NCBI GenBank assembly: GCA_015847255.1
Contig: JADLZK010009415.1
Span: 310,001-374,000 of the forward strand
Length of the DNA stretch: 64,000 nt
Direction: 5' to 3'
Source: Hyparrhenia diplandra
Taxonomy: Eukaryota; Streptophyta; Magnoliopsida; Poales; Poaceae
Part shown: positions 22,188 through 32,700 of the stretch, one piece after another
How positions within the stretch are numbered: position 1 is the stretch's first letter
How the letters are laid out: every line of letters starts with the position of its first letter
Position numbers and translations under genes: made by a program
The notes under the pieces: model-generated
The model's input: the letters and a program-made list of their open reading frames with translations, nothing else
Database searches by the model: none
What the model was told of the DNA's origin: nothing

Positions 22188-24510
22188 CTAGGGATAATAC
22201 TTGCGAAGATCCTTAATGTTCCAAGTATGACTTAGCTCTTCTCCTTTGAGATTCTCCAAGTGATAAGATACTTGTCTATTTGATTTTGTTATGACGAAGG
22301 GTCCTTCCCATTTTTTTGGAACTTTCCCACGGTGTCTTCGTTCCTTTTTTTTCTTTTTGAGCACGAAATCTCCTGGTTGTAATTCTCTTTTCACTACTTT
22401 CTTGTTGTACCACTTGCTTGTTTCTTCTTGGTATTTTTTCGAGATTCATCACAGCTTGGTTTCTTTCTTCTTCGAGCAAGTCTTTACTTGTCTTTTTTTG
22501 GTCTTCTTCGCTTGTTATTTCAACATTTGTTCTTGGACCTTCGAATTGTATTTCTTCCGAGTCATTGCCTCATCTCCATATAATAGCTTGAAGGGTGTAA
22601 ACTTCGTTGATCTTGTTGTGGTTGTATTGTGACTCCAAACAATCCTTGGTAATTCTTGACCCACTTTCCTTTTGGAAGTCCTACTAGATTTTTTGAGATT
22701 CCCACGCATATAATGCCATTTGCTCTTTCGACGGCTCCATTGGACCGAGGATATCTTCTCGATGCAAAGCGAGTTGGATTCCCATACTTTCACAATAGCT
22801 TCAAGTCTTCGCTATCGAATTGAGTTCCGTTGTCCGAGGTTATGTGTCTTGGGACTCGAATCTGCAGATTATATTTTGCCAAAGAAACTTCTTCATTGTT
22901 GTGGATGACATATTTGTGATTGGCTTCGCTTCTATCCATTTTGTAAAATATTCAACCGCAACAACCGCATATTGATGGTTGCCTTGAGCTGGTGGAAGTT
23001 TTCCAATTATGTCTATTCCCCATCTTGCAAGTGGCCAAGTTGGTTCAATGTGTTGAATTGGATTAGCATTTGGAGCATTTGACTTGTTTGTCGAGATTTG
23101 GCAATTGTGACAAGTTTTCACTATTTCCTTGCTATCCTTTTGTCTTTGTTGGCCAATAGAATCCTTGTCTAAATGCTTTTCCCTGCGATGGCTCTTGGGC
23201 TGCATGATTTCCACATGTTCCACTATGTATTTCTTGTAGCAATTCTTTTGCCTTCTTCGCTTGAAATGCATTTGAGTAATGGTTCACAAATGCCATGCTT
23301 GAAAAGTTGATTATTATTGATGAGCTTGTAATTTCTTGTTTTGTGCTTCATTCTAGTTTCTTCAACTTTCGCTTTTCGGTTCATAAAATCCTCTTAGGAA
23401 TGCTATTATTTCGATCTCGAGTCGCCGCTCTCAATGATATGGATGTACTTTGGTTCTTGATTTTTGTTTTTATCGAAGATTCTCGATAGTACTTGATAAA
23501 ATACATCCGTGGCGCTTTTACTTTTTGAGTTGCGCTTTTCGCAATTTCTTCCGCTTCTTCATTATTTGTTCTTGAAATGCTTCAGACCGTGAATCCTTCG
23601 AAATATTTTTCTTGATCCCTTATACTTTGCAAATACTTCGCCAATTTCGGGATCTTTTGCCTTATAATTTTTCTCAACATGGCCTGCTACAACTTGAGAA
23701 TCTGTTTTTATCAAGATCTTTTGTACTTCCATAGCTCTTGCCTTGCGAAGCCCCCAAAGAATACTTTGCTTCATATTCGCGATGTTGTTTGTGCATCGGA
23801 ATTCTAGTCTTCTTTGCATATTTCATCTTGACACCGGATGGCGAAGTGATTATTGTCGCTACGCCACCCTGAGCGAGCCCCATGCCCCAAATCCAGGTTC
23901 ATTGTCCATTCTTGACATGACAAGGTCCATTCTTGATGGTCTTTTTGTTCTTCATGGGTTGTTGCCGGTGTCCAATCACGAGATGAAATCGCTAGGACTT
24001 GAGATTTTATTCTTCGTTCTTTTTCAAATTCGATGAAGTATTGTGAGATTTCGACGGCCCACTTGCCGAGTCTTCCTAAAGATTTGCGGCTTTGTAGGAC
24101 ATCTTTGAGGGGTTGATTTGTTGGGATTCTCACTTTGTGCGCCAAGAAATAATGCTTCAATTTTCTTGTTGCCATGAGCACCGCATATGCTATCTTCTCA
24201 ATTTTCGAGTAAAACATCTTTAATCCCGGAGTGGGCTTCGGAGACAAAGTATATTGGTTCTTGTTTCTTCGCATAATCTTTCTCTCTTTCTTGTACTAGT
24301 ACTTTGCGCTTACGGCTTTCTCGGATGCTAAGATGTATAGAAGTAGCTCTTGATCAACATTTGGAGTTGTTAGTGTTGAAGGACTTGAAAGATACTTCTT
24401 TATTTCTTCAAAGGTTTTTGTTGTTCTTCTCCCCATGTGAAATTTGTCTTCGCTCCTTTGAGTGCTTGGAATATTGAAAAACTCTTTTTCTCGCGATTTT
24501 GATATAAATC
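22188..24510 (-). pseudogene. Tat-lineage pol fragment: RT C-terminus, RNase H, archaeal-type RNase H, integrase
   Basis: On the minus strand from 24510: an FFNI...F.EIKKYLSSPSTLTTP segment (the RT-to-RNase-H connection) and an LLLYI..SEKAVSA segment. Next, at about 24270-24000, comes the first RNase H (KIEKIAYAVLMATRKLKHYFLAHK). At 23820-23562 a second RNase H of the archaeal type is seen (ARAMEVQKILIKTDSQVVAGHV, then KAKDPEI). The integrase zinc region and core (CHNCQISTNK; WPLARWGIDIIGKLPPA; VAVEYFTKWIEAKP) lie at 23220-22900. The C-terminal GPFVITK...SYHLENLKGE..SHTWNIKDLRKYYP ends at 22188. Stops and frame changes interrupt it, and the N-terminal RT, protease and gag are deleted. The double RNase H is diagnostic of the Tat lineage. 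Confidence 0.8.
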
Positions 24511-24660
24511 GCTTATTTTGCACTTGTCCTTCTTCCGGACGCCAAAAGCTTCGCTGGTTACCTTCGACGCGAAAAACTTTGTCTTTGTTACGCAAGTATC
24601 CCGAAATCTTCAAAGTTTGGGGACGAAAGTTAAAATAGAAACCAAAGTTAGATCCCAACA
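24511..24660 (-). repeat. LTR-C, right (5') fragment
   Basis: On the minus strand it starts TGTTGGGATC at 24660. It matches 15856-16010 with a few indels, then stops at about 24511 where the RT-derived sequence begins. The junction is abrupt (CAAAATAAG on the LTR side). This marks an internal deletion of the 5' LTR and upstream genes. Confidence 0.7.
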
Positions 24661-25148
24661 GATTATAATCCAAACCTCCGTTTCAAGAGGCCCACGGACC
24701 GAGCTCGGACGGGAGCCGGAGCGGGCGAGCGATGACCCGGTCGTGGCGCCATCGTGTCCCACGCGGGGACCCCGGCGGTGCATCCAATGGGCGGGGGACC
24801 GGGGATGGTGCCGGACTTCGTGGAGGAGGCGGTGGGTCAAGTCCACCTCGGGGCGCCGGTCGGGAGCGAGGCGGAGATGGACGCGAGGCTACTTACGGCG
24901 ATTGAAGGCTTCTCGATGGAGTACGGCCGATGCCGTGGATGACGCCGTCGGTCGGGACTGCCCGGGAGCGCGAGAACGGCGGCAGGCGGAACGAGATCTG
25001 GCGGAAAAAAAGACAGAGCCAATATTTTCCAAGGCAAAGTGAGAGAGAAGGCGGAGGTGTGAGGATTTGTTTTTCCCCGATGGGCCGACGCCGGCCATCA
25101 AGGCTGGAGCAGCGTTCGGACGGACACAAGTAGCGGACGACGCATATA
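24661..25148. other. GC-rich flank without an assignable gene
   Basis: This is GC-rich host DNA between the Tat element and the inverted-arm element. Overlapping open frames exist on both strands (for example 24754-24942 plus, 24889-25203 minus). None has a recognisable motif, and frame and codon pattern do not favour any one of them. It may be a remnant of a gene exon or 5' region. Confidence 0.3.
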
Positions 25149-25394
25149 AGAGCAACTCCAACAGTTCCTCATTTGTTGTTTGACAATTGCCCTTATTTGC
25201 CAACTCCCAAATCCAAATGCCAAATTAAAAAAGAGCTTATCTCCAACAGTTTGGAATAATTCACTTGCTAAACTTAGATCTAACTTACATCGGGAACCCC
25301 GAGAGAGAAATAAAATTATATTTATGTCCTTCAACCTCTTGAAAACTTACGTCATGTTTATGTCCTTCCACCTCTTCTAATACGCACGGATACG

Positions 25395-25560
25395 CGGCAA
25401 ATGCCAAAGAGGCTTTCACCTATATGTCATTATTTAAAATGCACGAACCCGTGTGCCACTAGAAATTTTGATTGAACCTACATGCCATGACATTTTTTTG
25501 ACTTGCACCTCTATGCCATTCCGTTCACATGCCGTGAGAAGTTAACGTTTTCATTGTCCT
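25395..25560 (+). repeat. Left inverted arm of the 25.1-29.6 kb element
   Basis: It contains GGCTTTCACCTATATGTCAT, then GTGTGCCACTAGAAATTTTG, then CCTCTATGCCATTCCG. The same blocks occur in the same order on the minus strand at 29460-29275. Confidence 0.7.
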
Positions 25561-25752
25561 GACAGGTGGGACCCACCCAAAGGAAGGACAACTTTGCCCC
25601 TGCCCCTGGATAGAGGACCGCTCGGTTCCCGGCTGCCGCATGCGCTCGGTGCCCCTGCCCTATTCCATCTCGATCGATCACATCTTTTTTTTTTTTTTGA
25701 TCGGTGCCCCATGCCATGTAAATTTGGATCGGTAAATTGGTTATCTAAATCT

Positions 25753-25953
25753 TTTTTTTTTTTGAACACCATAAGGCAAACTTTTATTGATCATAAAGAA
25801 TAGTTACATCATGTGCAACTGCACTCAAAAAATAAAATCTGGAGTTTCATCTAACCAAGTACAAGATGCTTGAGACATAAAACTTGCTTGGCTAATCTAT
25901 GAGCAACCATATTAGCCTCACGATCACCATGCTTAATTGAAATTTCACCAGGC
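25753..25953 (-). mobile_element. 5'-truncated LINE (3' end only) with target-site duplication
   Basis: A T-run at its left end is the poly(A) of a minus-strand LINE. The minus-strand translation near the other end contains HGDREANMVAHRLAKQVL, the conserved C-terminal segment of the LINE RNase H domain. The insertion is bounded by TATCTAAATCT at 25742-25752 and again at 25954-25964, a clean 11 bp target-site duplication. Only about 200 bp of the element are present. Confidence 0.85.
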
Positions 25954-25964
25954 TATCTAAATCT

Positions 25965-28725
25965 TTATAGACCATCAAAATGGGAACGTATCCCTGTGCA
26001 CACCAATCTTATGTGCAAACGTGCACACTAACGACCGGGCGCTTGATTTCCCATCCAAAGGCCATGGAGCGAGGACTGGACTTTTTACGATTCAACGCCC
26101 GCACGCGTTGGTCTTTTTGCGAAACCCCCGTAGCGCCCGATTCGGCGTCCAGCACCCGCCCCAATTCACGAGACCGACGATTTCACAGCCGCGCGAGACC
26201 GACGACGGTCCTGTCCGCCCGGCTAGGGTTTTAGCGCTCCTATCCGCCGGCGGCTGCTCCGGCTAGGGCGGCCGCCGGGCGGCCCTGCCCGCCCAGCGGC
26301 TCCTCCGCTGCCGAGCCCACCGCCCTCGAAGCGGCTCTTGCGCCGCGGGCGACGACATGCCCGTCCACCGGCACCTCGCGTCAACCGCCGCTGCCGCGCG
26401 GTTCTTGCCGTCGAGGAGGCCGTCGAACCCGCGCCGCCGGCCGTCGAAGATTGGGGTCGCCGTCAACCGCCGGGCGTCGAGGATGCCGGCCCTCACCGCC
26501 TAGACAAGCCGGCGCGGGTGCTGCTGCCTGGAGAAGCTGCAACCTGTATTGGCATTCAGCCTGTAACCTGTAATGGCATTCAGCCTGTAACCAGCTGTCG
26601 AGGATGCCGGCACTGCTGGATGAATTGGCACTGCATTCTCCAGGCATTCAGCCAGCAGTGGAATGCATGATATCGACCATTAGCCGGCGTTTAGAACCTG
26701 CAACCTGTAACCTGCTGGCTGAATGAATTGGCACTGCCGGCCCTCGTTAGCTTGTGAATGTCTGTACATACTTCTGTGTATTGGCACATATCGACCATGA
26801 GAATGAATAGAATGAAATTGTGCTTACATACTACTGAATGCATGTTGGTTCACAGATTCTTTTTGGTTCATGTACATACTACTGAATACATACTAATGAA
26901 ATTGGCACATATCAACTGATGATATTATGCATTTGTGCCTGATTCCACAACCTGAATGCATGTTGGTTCACAGAAAGTATTGAATTAGTGGGAGCACATA
27001 ACCTGATGCATGGTACAGTCAACGAGGAAAACACAACCAAGCCTTTTGGTTCACAGATTCTTTGATTCGAAAATAAATCACACAGAAAGTATAATATTCA
27101 GCACTTGTCATCACTCCACATGATTGGAGCAAGGGCATCAGAGAACCATTTGATTGGAAAGACTGTTACTGTATTGTAGATCAAACTTTACGTGATCAAT
27201 TTATGTGAAAAAATTCTGACAAAATTTAATGAAATGTCATATATTGTGTGTCAAAGTTCATTCATGGAGCTAATGATTCTTCATCTGTCAATTCTGAATT
27301 CAGACCAGGGCACTGATGTCCTCTTTGTACAGTTCATTCATCATGGGATCAAAAGCGTTAAATACTTGTGTCATCACAAAAAAAGAAAACAATATTTGCA
27401 CCATCAGCTCATCACCAACATGTTCAGGCTCCAGGTCCAACACCACGCGGTGTCAGGTTCCTGGAAAGCTTCATTTTGTTTTTGTAACCATACAGTAGGG
27501 AGTACAAAAAGAAGATCCTCAACATTCAGTATATTCTTTCCTGTATTCTCACTGAAACATAATTTATTCTGAACACACAAGTTTACACAGAATTGAGACC
27601 AAAAAGTTGAGACCAACATTCAGTATATTCATTCAAATTGAGTTCCCCAACAGGGAGTACAAATGAAAATACACACTCTTTTGTAACCATACAACGTTCA
27701 TTCTCTCTGCAACCTAAACAGACATTCTAGTTTCTTTCCACAAACCTTCTCTCTGCAAGGTAAAGAACACAAAGAAGGCACAATTGTCCATACACAGAAG
27801 CTTTTCCTCTGCCTCTTGTAGCAGAATTTTTATTCTCCATCATCTTGTTTGAAAGCACTGCCAATTGACAGTGAGCACATTCAAAACATTCAGGATATAG
27901 CACGATGTTGTTTGGGAGCAGCTATCGACGCCACGGGCATTGCTTCTCTTGCCTGCACAAACCCACGCCCCCAAATCACCAATCAGAAATTCAGAACCAA
28001 CCACCAATCAATCGGCGTCAACAGATACTCACTCTTCCCCATGGCAGAGCCACCTCCCTGCCGTCGCGCCTCCAGTCTACCGGTCACCCGACGTGGGGCT
28101 GCTCGCCGGTCGGGGAAGCTCAGTGCCGTGACCGCCGCCGTGGGCCTCCTCGTCGGTCGGGGAAGCGGAGGGCGGGTCCGCCGCCATGGGGCGCCTCACC
28201 GGTCCTTCGCCGTGGAGCGCCTCGCCGGTCCGCCGCCCCGCCGCCGTGGGGCACCTCCGTGGAGAGCGATGGGACTAGGGCACGCGAGGATGGAGAGCGA
28301 TGGAGGCCTCCGTTTCGGTTCTGCCTGCATACCGCTTCGATGGATGGAGAGCGATGGCGGCGTACACCGCGCGGGGAGGGTGTGTTTTGCAAAAAGACCA
28401 AGCACGTGCGGGCGTAATTCCTTAAAATGTCCACCTCGATTTGCTGGCCACTGGATGGAAGATGGCCCAGATCTAGAAGGCTATGACGTGCATACGTAAC
28501 GTTGGTGTGCACAGGATATGTTTCCATCAAAATAGCTATGTTCCGCAACAGACTGTCTAAATTAGGCTTCATGCACACGGCGAAACACCAGGAAAACGCA
28601 GATGGCGAGCGATCCTCAATGTCCAAATCTACCGAGCGACAAAGCCGGGATACCATAGTCGGCATTTTCGCGATCGTGTTACCGAGTCCGTTGGAGGCGA
28701 TTTTATTTCCGGAAAAACGCTAAAA
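25965..28725. other. Cargo of the inverted-arm element: GC-rich blocks with AT-rich spacer
   Basis: GC-rich stretches at about 26000-26520 and 28020-28420 contain open frames on both strands with Arg/Pro/Gly-rich translations and no family motif. 28110-28260 contains short imperfect repeats of CGCCGTGGGGCGCCTC type, and 28280-28360 has repeated GGAGAGCGATGG. 26540-26720 has imperfect repeats of GGCATTCAGCCTGTAACC. The AT-rich part between 26750 and 27850 could be intronic. The blocks may be captured exon fragments, but I cannot identify a parent gene. Confidence 0.35.
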
Positions 28726-29274
28726 CGGAATATACGGAGCGAAAAAACGCTTGTTATACAAACTATAGTCCCATCTTGTATCGTAGTACGTGGTACTATT
28801 ATTAGTTACCTAAAAGCTTTTGTTTTAGGATTAAAAATATTAAAACTATTCATGGAAACTTGATTTCGTTTAAGCTCTTGGCACTAAACTCGTCTTGAGA
28901 TTGCGGCTTGGATGCCGTTTTAATTAGTGCATTTTTTTATAAAAAAAATAGGACGAATCACTTGCACTAAATAGGGATATATTAGTATTTTAGAGCAATA
29001 TTAAGTATTTTAGGACCGAGTATATTACAAATTAGCGGTATATAATATTAATGAGAATATTTTTGTGATGCGTGAAGACATGGTGGTCATGTTCCACTCT
29101 TCCTTTTTTAAAAATAATTGCAATGCCTTATTTTAAGTAATTTTCGAATTTTCTAGCATGCATATACAATTTTTATAATTTTATTTGAGCAAATAAATGA
29201 TTTTAGGGAATTTCTCCCTTTCTCACCAAGAGGCCTCAACATGTACTACACAGCCATCACAGTACACATAGTCA

Positions 29275-29460
29275 AGGACAAAATGGTCTTCTTACATTTC
29301 GGTTAGGCGGTGTTAGTTCACAATCCGTCCACAATGGCATAGAGGTGGAAGTCAAAACTTATCATGGCATTTAGATTCAATCAAAATTTCTAGTGGCACA
29401 CAGGTTCAATGCATTTTACATGATGGCATAGAGGCGAAAGCCTCACTGCCAAACGTCGTA
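29275..29460 (-). repeat. Right inverted arm of the 25.1-29.6 kb element
   Basis: Minus-strand sequence shares ordered blocks with 25395-25560, including the identical GTGTGCCACTAGAAATTTTG and a CCTCTATGCCATTGTGG block. Substitutions and small gaps separate the two arms, so this is not a recent duplication. Confidence 0.7.
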
Positions 29461-29791
29461 GAGCGCGCATTTTTGAGCAAGACCGGTCCGATTTGTCAAC
29501 GTTCACTAATTTGCCAACTCCAAATGTCAAATTATTAGAGAGAGTTTCTGAAGCTTTTTGACCAAACTGGAGAATGTCAAATCCGAATGCCAAATTAGAG
29601 TTGCTCTGTTACTGTAAAGAAGATACTGCGGAAAAAGAAAAGAAAAGAAAAGGAAAAGTATAGGGAGCCCGGGAGCGGGCGAGCCGGGACGCCAACGACA
29701 GCACGGCAGCACCACAGTTCCCACCCAACCGGCCAACGCAACCCGAATCAATTCGAGTCGCGGACGAAACCCTAGCCCACCACCTTCAGCC

Positions 29792-32700
29792 ATGGCGCCG
29801 GCGGCGGCGGAGTCTGGTCGCGGCGATGACGGGCTTAGGAAGCTGGAGTACCTTTCCCTGGTCTCTAAAGTTTGCTCTGAGCTCGAGACCCACATCGGCG
29901 TCGGCGACAAGGTGCTGGCCGAGTTCATCACAGAGCTCGGCCGCGACTCCACAACCGTCTCCGAGTTCGACGCCCGGCTCAAGGAGAAGGGCGCTGACTT
30001 CCCCGACTACTTCGTCCGTACGCTCCTCACCATCATCCACGCCATCCTCCCGCCGACCGCCTCCAACCCTAGCTCTGCTGCCGTAGCCGCGGGCCCCGCT
30101 GGCGCGGAGGCGGCCAAAGTTCCCCGGGCTCGCCCGCCCGGACGACCCCGACCACGCTCGCAACCTCCGCCTCGAGCTCGAGCGGGATGCCAATGCGGCT
30201 GCTCCTGCTCCGGCGAGGGACGACCGCGACCGCCGCTCGGATGGGAGAGGCCGAGACCGGGACCGGCATGACCGGGACTACGGCCGCGGCGGCCGTGACC
30301 ACGACCGAGACCGCGGCATCCGTGACCATGACCGAGACCGCGGCGGCCGTGACCACGACCGTGACCGCGGTGGCCATGACAGGGATCGAGGGCATGACCG
30401 TGAGTATGGCCGTGATAGGGATCGGGACCGTGGGCGAGATCGTGATGGGGACCGGCATCAGGATAGAGATAGAGGAAGGGACAGAGATGCTGGTAGGAAC
30501 AGAGATAGGGACTGGGGAGGAGCAGGAGGTATGCAGATGATGAGGGGAGAGGATAGGGGTGATGGGGGAAGGGAAGGGAGGTTGCTGCTTCAAATCCCAG
30601 CGGGGAGCCAGAGCTGTACCAGGTGTACCGAGGGAGGGTTACCCGGGTGATGGACACTGGATGCTTTGTCAGACTTGAGGATATCCGCGGTGGCCGTGAG
30701 GGACTTGTTCACGTATCACAGATGGCAAGCAGGCGGGTGGCCAATGCAAAGGAGGTGGTGAAGCGTGACCAGGAGGTGTATGTGAAGGTAGTTTCGGTGA
30801 AGGGACAGAAGTTGAGTTTGTCGATGCGCGATGTGGATCAGGATACTGGGAAAGACCTCCTGCCGATGCAGCGTGGCGGGGATGATGCACCAAGGGTGAA
30901 CCCATCAGGTGGCAGTGGCAGTGGCGGTGGCAGTGGCAGTGGCAGTGGGTGGCAGTGGCAGTGGCTTGGGGTTGGCAAGAGGTTGGGTTTGTCAGGTATT
31001 GTGATCACAGAGGAGGATGAGGCAGCCCCAACGTCAAGACGACCACTCAAGCGAATGAGCTCACCAGAGAGATGGGAAGCAAAACAGCTTATTGCCTCAG
31101 GCGTGCTGGATGTGAGGGATTATCCAATGTTTGACGAGGATGGGGATGGTATGATGTACCAGGAGGAAGGTGCAGAGGAAGAGCTTGAAATTGAGCTAAA
31201 TGAGGATGAACCAGCATTCTTGCAGGGGCAGAGCAGGTTTTCAATTGACATGTCACCTGTAAAGATCTTTAAGAATCCTGAGGGCTCAATGAGCCGAAAG
31301 CAGCAGCCCTACAGACTGCTCTTTATAAAGGAGCGTCGTGAGGTTCGAGAACAGGAGCAGAGAGCCATGTTAGATTCAATCCCCAAGGATCTGAATCGAC
31401 CGTGGGAAGACCCAATGCCTGATACAGGTGAGCGGCACCTTGCACAGGAGCTGCGAGGTGTTGGCCTTTCAGCTTATGACATGCCTGAATGGAAGAAGGA
31501 AGCCTATGGAAAAGCTTTAACTTTTGGTCAAAGGTCAAAGCTTTCAATACAAGAGCAGAGGCAGTCTCTTCCTATTTACAAGTTGAAGAAAGAGCTTATA
31601 CAAGCTGTACATGACAATCAAGTTTTGGTTGTTATTGGAGAGACCGGTTCCGGGAAGACGACACAGGTGACACAATATTTGGCTGAGGCAGGTTATACCA
31701 CTCGGGGTAAAATCGGGTGTACTCAGCCTCGTAGGGTTGCTGCAATGTCTGTTGCAAAGAGAGTGGCAGAAGAGTTTGGTTGCCGGCTGGGAGAGGAAGT
31801 AGGTTATGCTATCCGTTTTGAGGATTGTACAGGTCCGGAAACGGTGATTAAATACATGACTGATGGTATGCTTCTGCGTGAAATTCTTGTTGATGAGAAC
31901 CTTTCCCAGTATTCTGTTATCATGCTTGATGAAGCCCATGAAAGGACCATCCACACTGATGTGCTCTTTGGTTTGCTGAAACAACTTATTAAGCGGAGAT
32001 CTGATATGAGGCTTATTGTTACTTCTGCCACCCTTGATGCTGAGAAGTTCTCAGGATATTTCTTTAACTGTAACATCTTCACAATTCCTGGAAGAACATT
32101 CCCAGTAGAGATACTGTACACTAAACAACCTGAAAGTGATTACTTGGATGCAGCGTTGATTACTGTGCTGCAGATTCACTTGACAGAGCCAGAAGGAGAC
32201 GTCCTTCTTTTCCTGACAGGGCAGGAGGAAATTGATCATGCCTGCCAATGTCTTTATGAGAGGATGAAGGGGCTAGGCAAGGATGTTCCTGAGCTCATAA
32301 TCTTGCCTGTATATAGTGCCCTTCCTAGTGAGATGCAATCAAAGATCTTTGACCCAGCTCCACCTGGTAAGAGGAAAGTTGTAGTGGCAACCAATATTGC
32401 TGAAGCTTCTTTGACAATTGACGGTATATACTATGTTGTGGATCCTGGTTTTGCCAAAATCAATGTATACAATTCAAAACAAGGGCTTGATTCATTGGTC
32501 ATCACTCCAATATCACAAGCGTCCGCAAAACAAAGAGCAGGGCGCGCAGGGCGTACTGGACCTGGCAAGTGTTATCGTCTATACACTGAAAGTGCCTACC
32601 GGAATGAGATGTCCCCCACAACGATTCCAGAAATACAGAGGATCAACTTGGGATCTACAGTTCTTAATATGAAGGCGATGGGAATAAATGACCTGTTATC

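Larger units (their letters stand above)
15622..24660 (-). mobile_element. Degenerate Tat-lineage Ty3/gypsy retrotransposon
   Basis: Pol remnants run on the minus strand from about 24510 to 22188. Direct repeats of the LTR flank the unit: 15856-16010 and 24511-24660 are close matches. The right copy retains only about 150 bp of U3 and joins directly to the RT C-terminus, so the rest of the 5' LTR, leader, gag, protease and most of RT are deleted. Between pol and the left LTR lie a 78 bp tandem array and an opposite-strand spliced gene. This layout is characteristic of the Tat lineage (Grande/Retand-like elements). Confidence 0.75.
25149..29607. mobile_element. DNA-transposon-like element with long inverted arms and GC-rich cargo
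   Basis: The ends are inverted: AGAGCAACTCCAA at 25149 and, on the minus strand from 29607, AGAGCAACTCTAA. Both are followed by TTTGCCAACTCC-type and AATGCCAAATT-type subterminal motifs. Inner arm segments 25395-25560 and 29275-29460 are inverted copies with shared blocks such as GTGTGCCACTAGAAATTTTG. Between them are GC-rich blocks (26000-26520, 28020-28420) and AT-rich spacer. No transposase is visible. Long terminal arms plus gene-like cargo suggest a Pack-MULE-like element, but I could not find a 9 bp target duplication, so the class is open. Confidence 0.55.

Noticed and set aside
27849..28665. Frames of 170-216 residues on both strands in the inverted-arm element
   Set aside because: Driven by GC-rich short repeats; none has a recognisable motif, so no gene was called, only cargo.
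30007..30657. 216-residue minus-strand frame and other frames opposite the helicase exon
   Set aside because: Shadow of the Arg/Asp repeat region of the helicase; His/Gly/Arg-rich periodic translation.
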